NCBI GenBank assembly: GCA_050260275.1
Contig: JBLNBX010000102.1
Location: 1 to 32,664, forward strand
Length of the DNA stretch: 32,664 nucleotides
Source: DATMXS01 sp050260275
Lineage (GTDB): Bacteria > Acidobacteriota > Terriglobia > Bryobacterales > Bryobacteraceae
Reading direction: 5' to 3'
The notes below the pieces were generated by a model. The model did not search any database and was not told where the DNA came from. It was given only the letters and a program-made list of their open reading frames with translations. How positions within the stretch are numbered: position 1 is the first letter of the stretch; every line of letters starts with the position of its first letter. Positions 32,266-32,664 of the stretch are shown here, one piece after another. The translations under genes and the position numbers were made by a program.

Positions 32266-32664
32266 TCAGGCCACGGCGGTCATGCGCCGGAACCAGCCGA
32301 GGCCGTCCACCGTCTTGCCGAGCGGCTTGTACTCGCAACCCACCCAGCCTGTGTAGCCGAGTTCGTCGAGCAGCCGGAATATGTTTTCGTATCGCACCTC
32401 GCCCGTGTCCGGCTCGTTCCTGCCGGGGACGCCGGCGATCTGCACGTGGCCGCAGTGGGGCATGTACCGCTTGAGGTTCATGCTCAGGTCGCCTTCCATG
32501 ATCTGCATGTGATAGCAGTCGATCTGCATCTTGAAGTTAGGCGCGGCGACGGCCTGGAGCAACTCGAATGTTTCGCTCTGGCGCGAGATGAAGAAGCCAG
32601 GAATGTCGCGGTGGTTGATGGCCTCGACGAGCAGCGTGATGCCGTGCTGCGCAAGTTGCTCGGC
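32266..32664 (-). CDS. hyi: hydroxypyruvate isomerase, 5' end outside window
   Basis: The frame runs off the right edge without a start; 132 residues of the C-terminal part are present. TIM-barrel isomerase motifs are clear: LLVEAINHRDIPGFF, MQIDCYHMQIMEGDL, GHVQIAGVPGRNEPDTGEV and GWVGCEYKPLGKTVDGLGW, in the order seen in E. coli Hyi. The enzyme interconverts hydroxypyruvate and tartronate semialdehyde in the cytosol, feeding the reductase encoded 33 bp downstream. The ending (FRRMTAVA) is of normal length. The first gene of the operon may be further right; glyoxylate carboligase (gcl) is a common partner but is not seen here. Confidence 0.92.
   Translation of the reverse strand, partial: AEQLAQHGITLLVEAINHRDIPGFFISRQSETFELLQAVAAPNFKMQIDCYHMQIMEGDLSMNLKRYMPHCGHVQIAGVPGRNEPDTGEVRYENIFRLLDELGYTGWVGCEYKPLGKTVDGLGWFRRMTAVA

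Overview
The window is GC-rich (third codon positions mostly G or C) and looks like a chromosomal segment of an acidobacterium, probably of the Solibacter/Bryobacter group. This is inference. It rests on an 'orphan duplicated' MacB/FtsX-type permease (ADOP) with no ATPase beside it, a secretin fused to a cohesin-like domain, a PEP-CTERM trypsin-like protease, a fused E1 alpha/beta 2-oxoacid dehydrogenase, and intergenic gaps filled with short palindromes. No rRNA, tRNA, transposase, integrase or CRISPR array was found.

Layout. 1-1.1 kb: possible tail of a gene, then a secreted trypsin-like protease with a PEP-CTERM anchor (+). 1.1-4.85 kb (-): a secretin with N-terminal repeats and a C-terminal cohesin-like domain, two GspG-like pseudopilins, and ribosomal protein L28. 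4.95-5.4 kb: smpB (+). 5.6-7.5 kb (-): aguB-aguA, which convert agmatine to putrescine. 7.7-12.9 kb (+): fused E1 2-oxoacid dehydrogenase, a GH15 glucoamylase-like enzyme, and a protein with two VanZ-like halves. 13.0-15.0 kb (+): a possible 57-residue ORF, dCMP deaminase, and a polyol-type MFS transporter. 15.02-15.83 kb: 807 bp without a gene, packed with hairpins. 15.8-17.3 kb (-): FGGY sugar kinase. 17.5-19.0 kb (+): a TlpA-like thioredoxin and queC. 19.2-21.2 kb (-): JAMM peptidase, GH88 unsaturated glucuronyl hydrolase, and a PEBP-family protein. 21.2-21.8 kb (+): HD-domain protein. 21.8-25.9 kb (-): ADOP permease and an FHA-GAF-SpoIIE phosphatase. 26.0-27.2 kb (-): lytic transglycosylase-like protein. 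27.4-29.4 kb (+): secreted parallel beta-helix protein. 29.5-32.66 kb (-): hydroxypyruvate isomerase (cut by the window edge), tartronate semialdehyde reductase, a LamG-like secreted protein, and an HpcH/HpaI aldolase.

How the genes may work together. The right-hand third suggests use of uronic-acid polysaccharides: a secreted beta-helix protein, a cytosolic GH88, an aldolase of the type that can release tartronate semialdehyde, GarR to reduce it, and Hyi to feed it. The MFS transporter and FGGY kinase, convergent across the hairpin gap, suggest polyol or pentose uptake and phosphorylation. The secretin/pseudopilin genes belong to a type II secretion or type IV pilus-like machine.

The most unusual non-coding signal is a family of palindromic elements in the convergent gaps. 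One unit of about 106 bp occurs twice in inverted orientation, near 5.5 kb and 15.6 kb. A compensatory base-pair change preserves one of its hairpins. A run of hairpins with unrelated stems but a recurring CTTCAG or CTGAAG centre lies at 15.09-15.45 kb.
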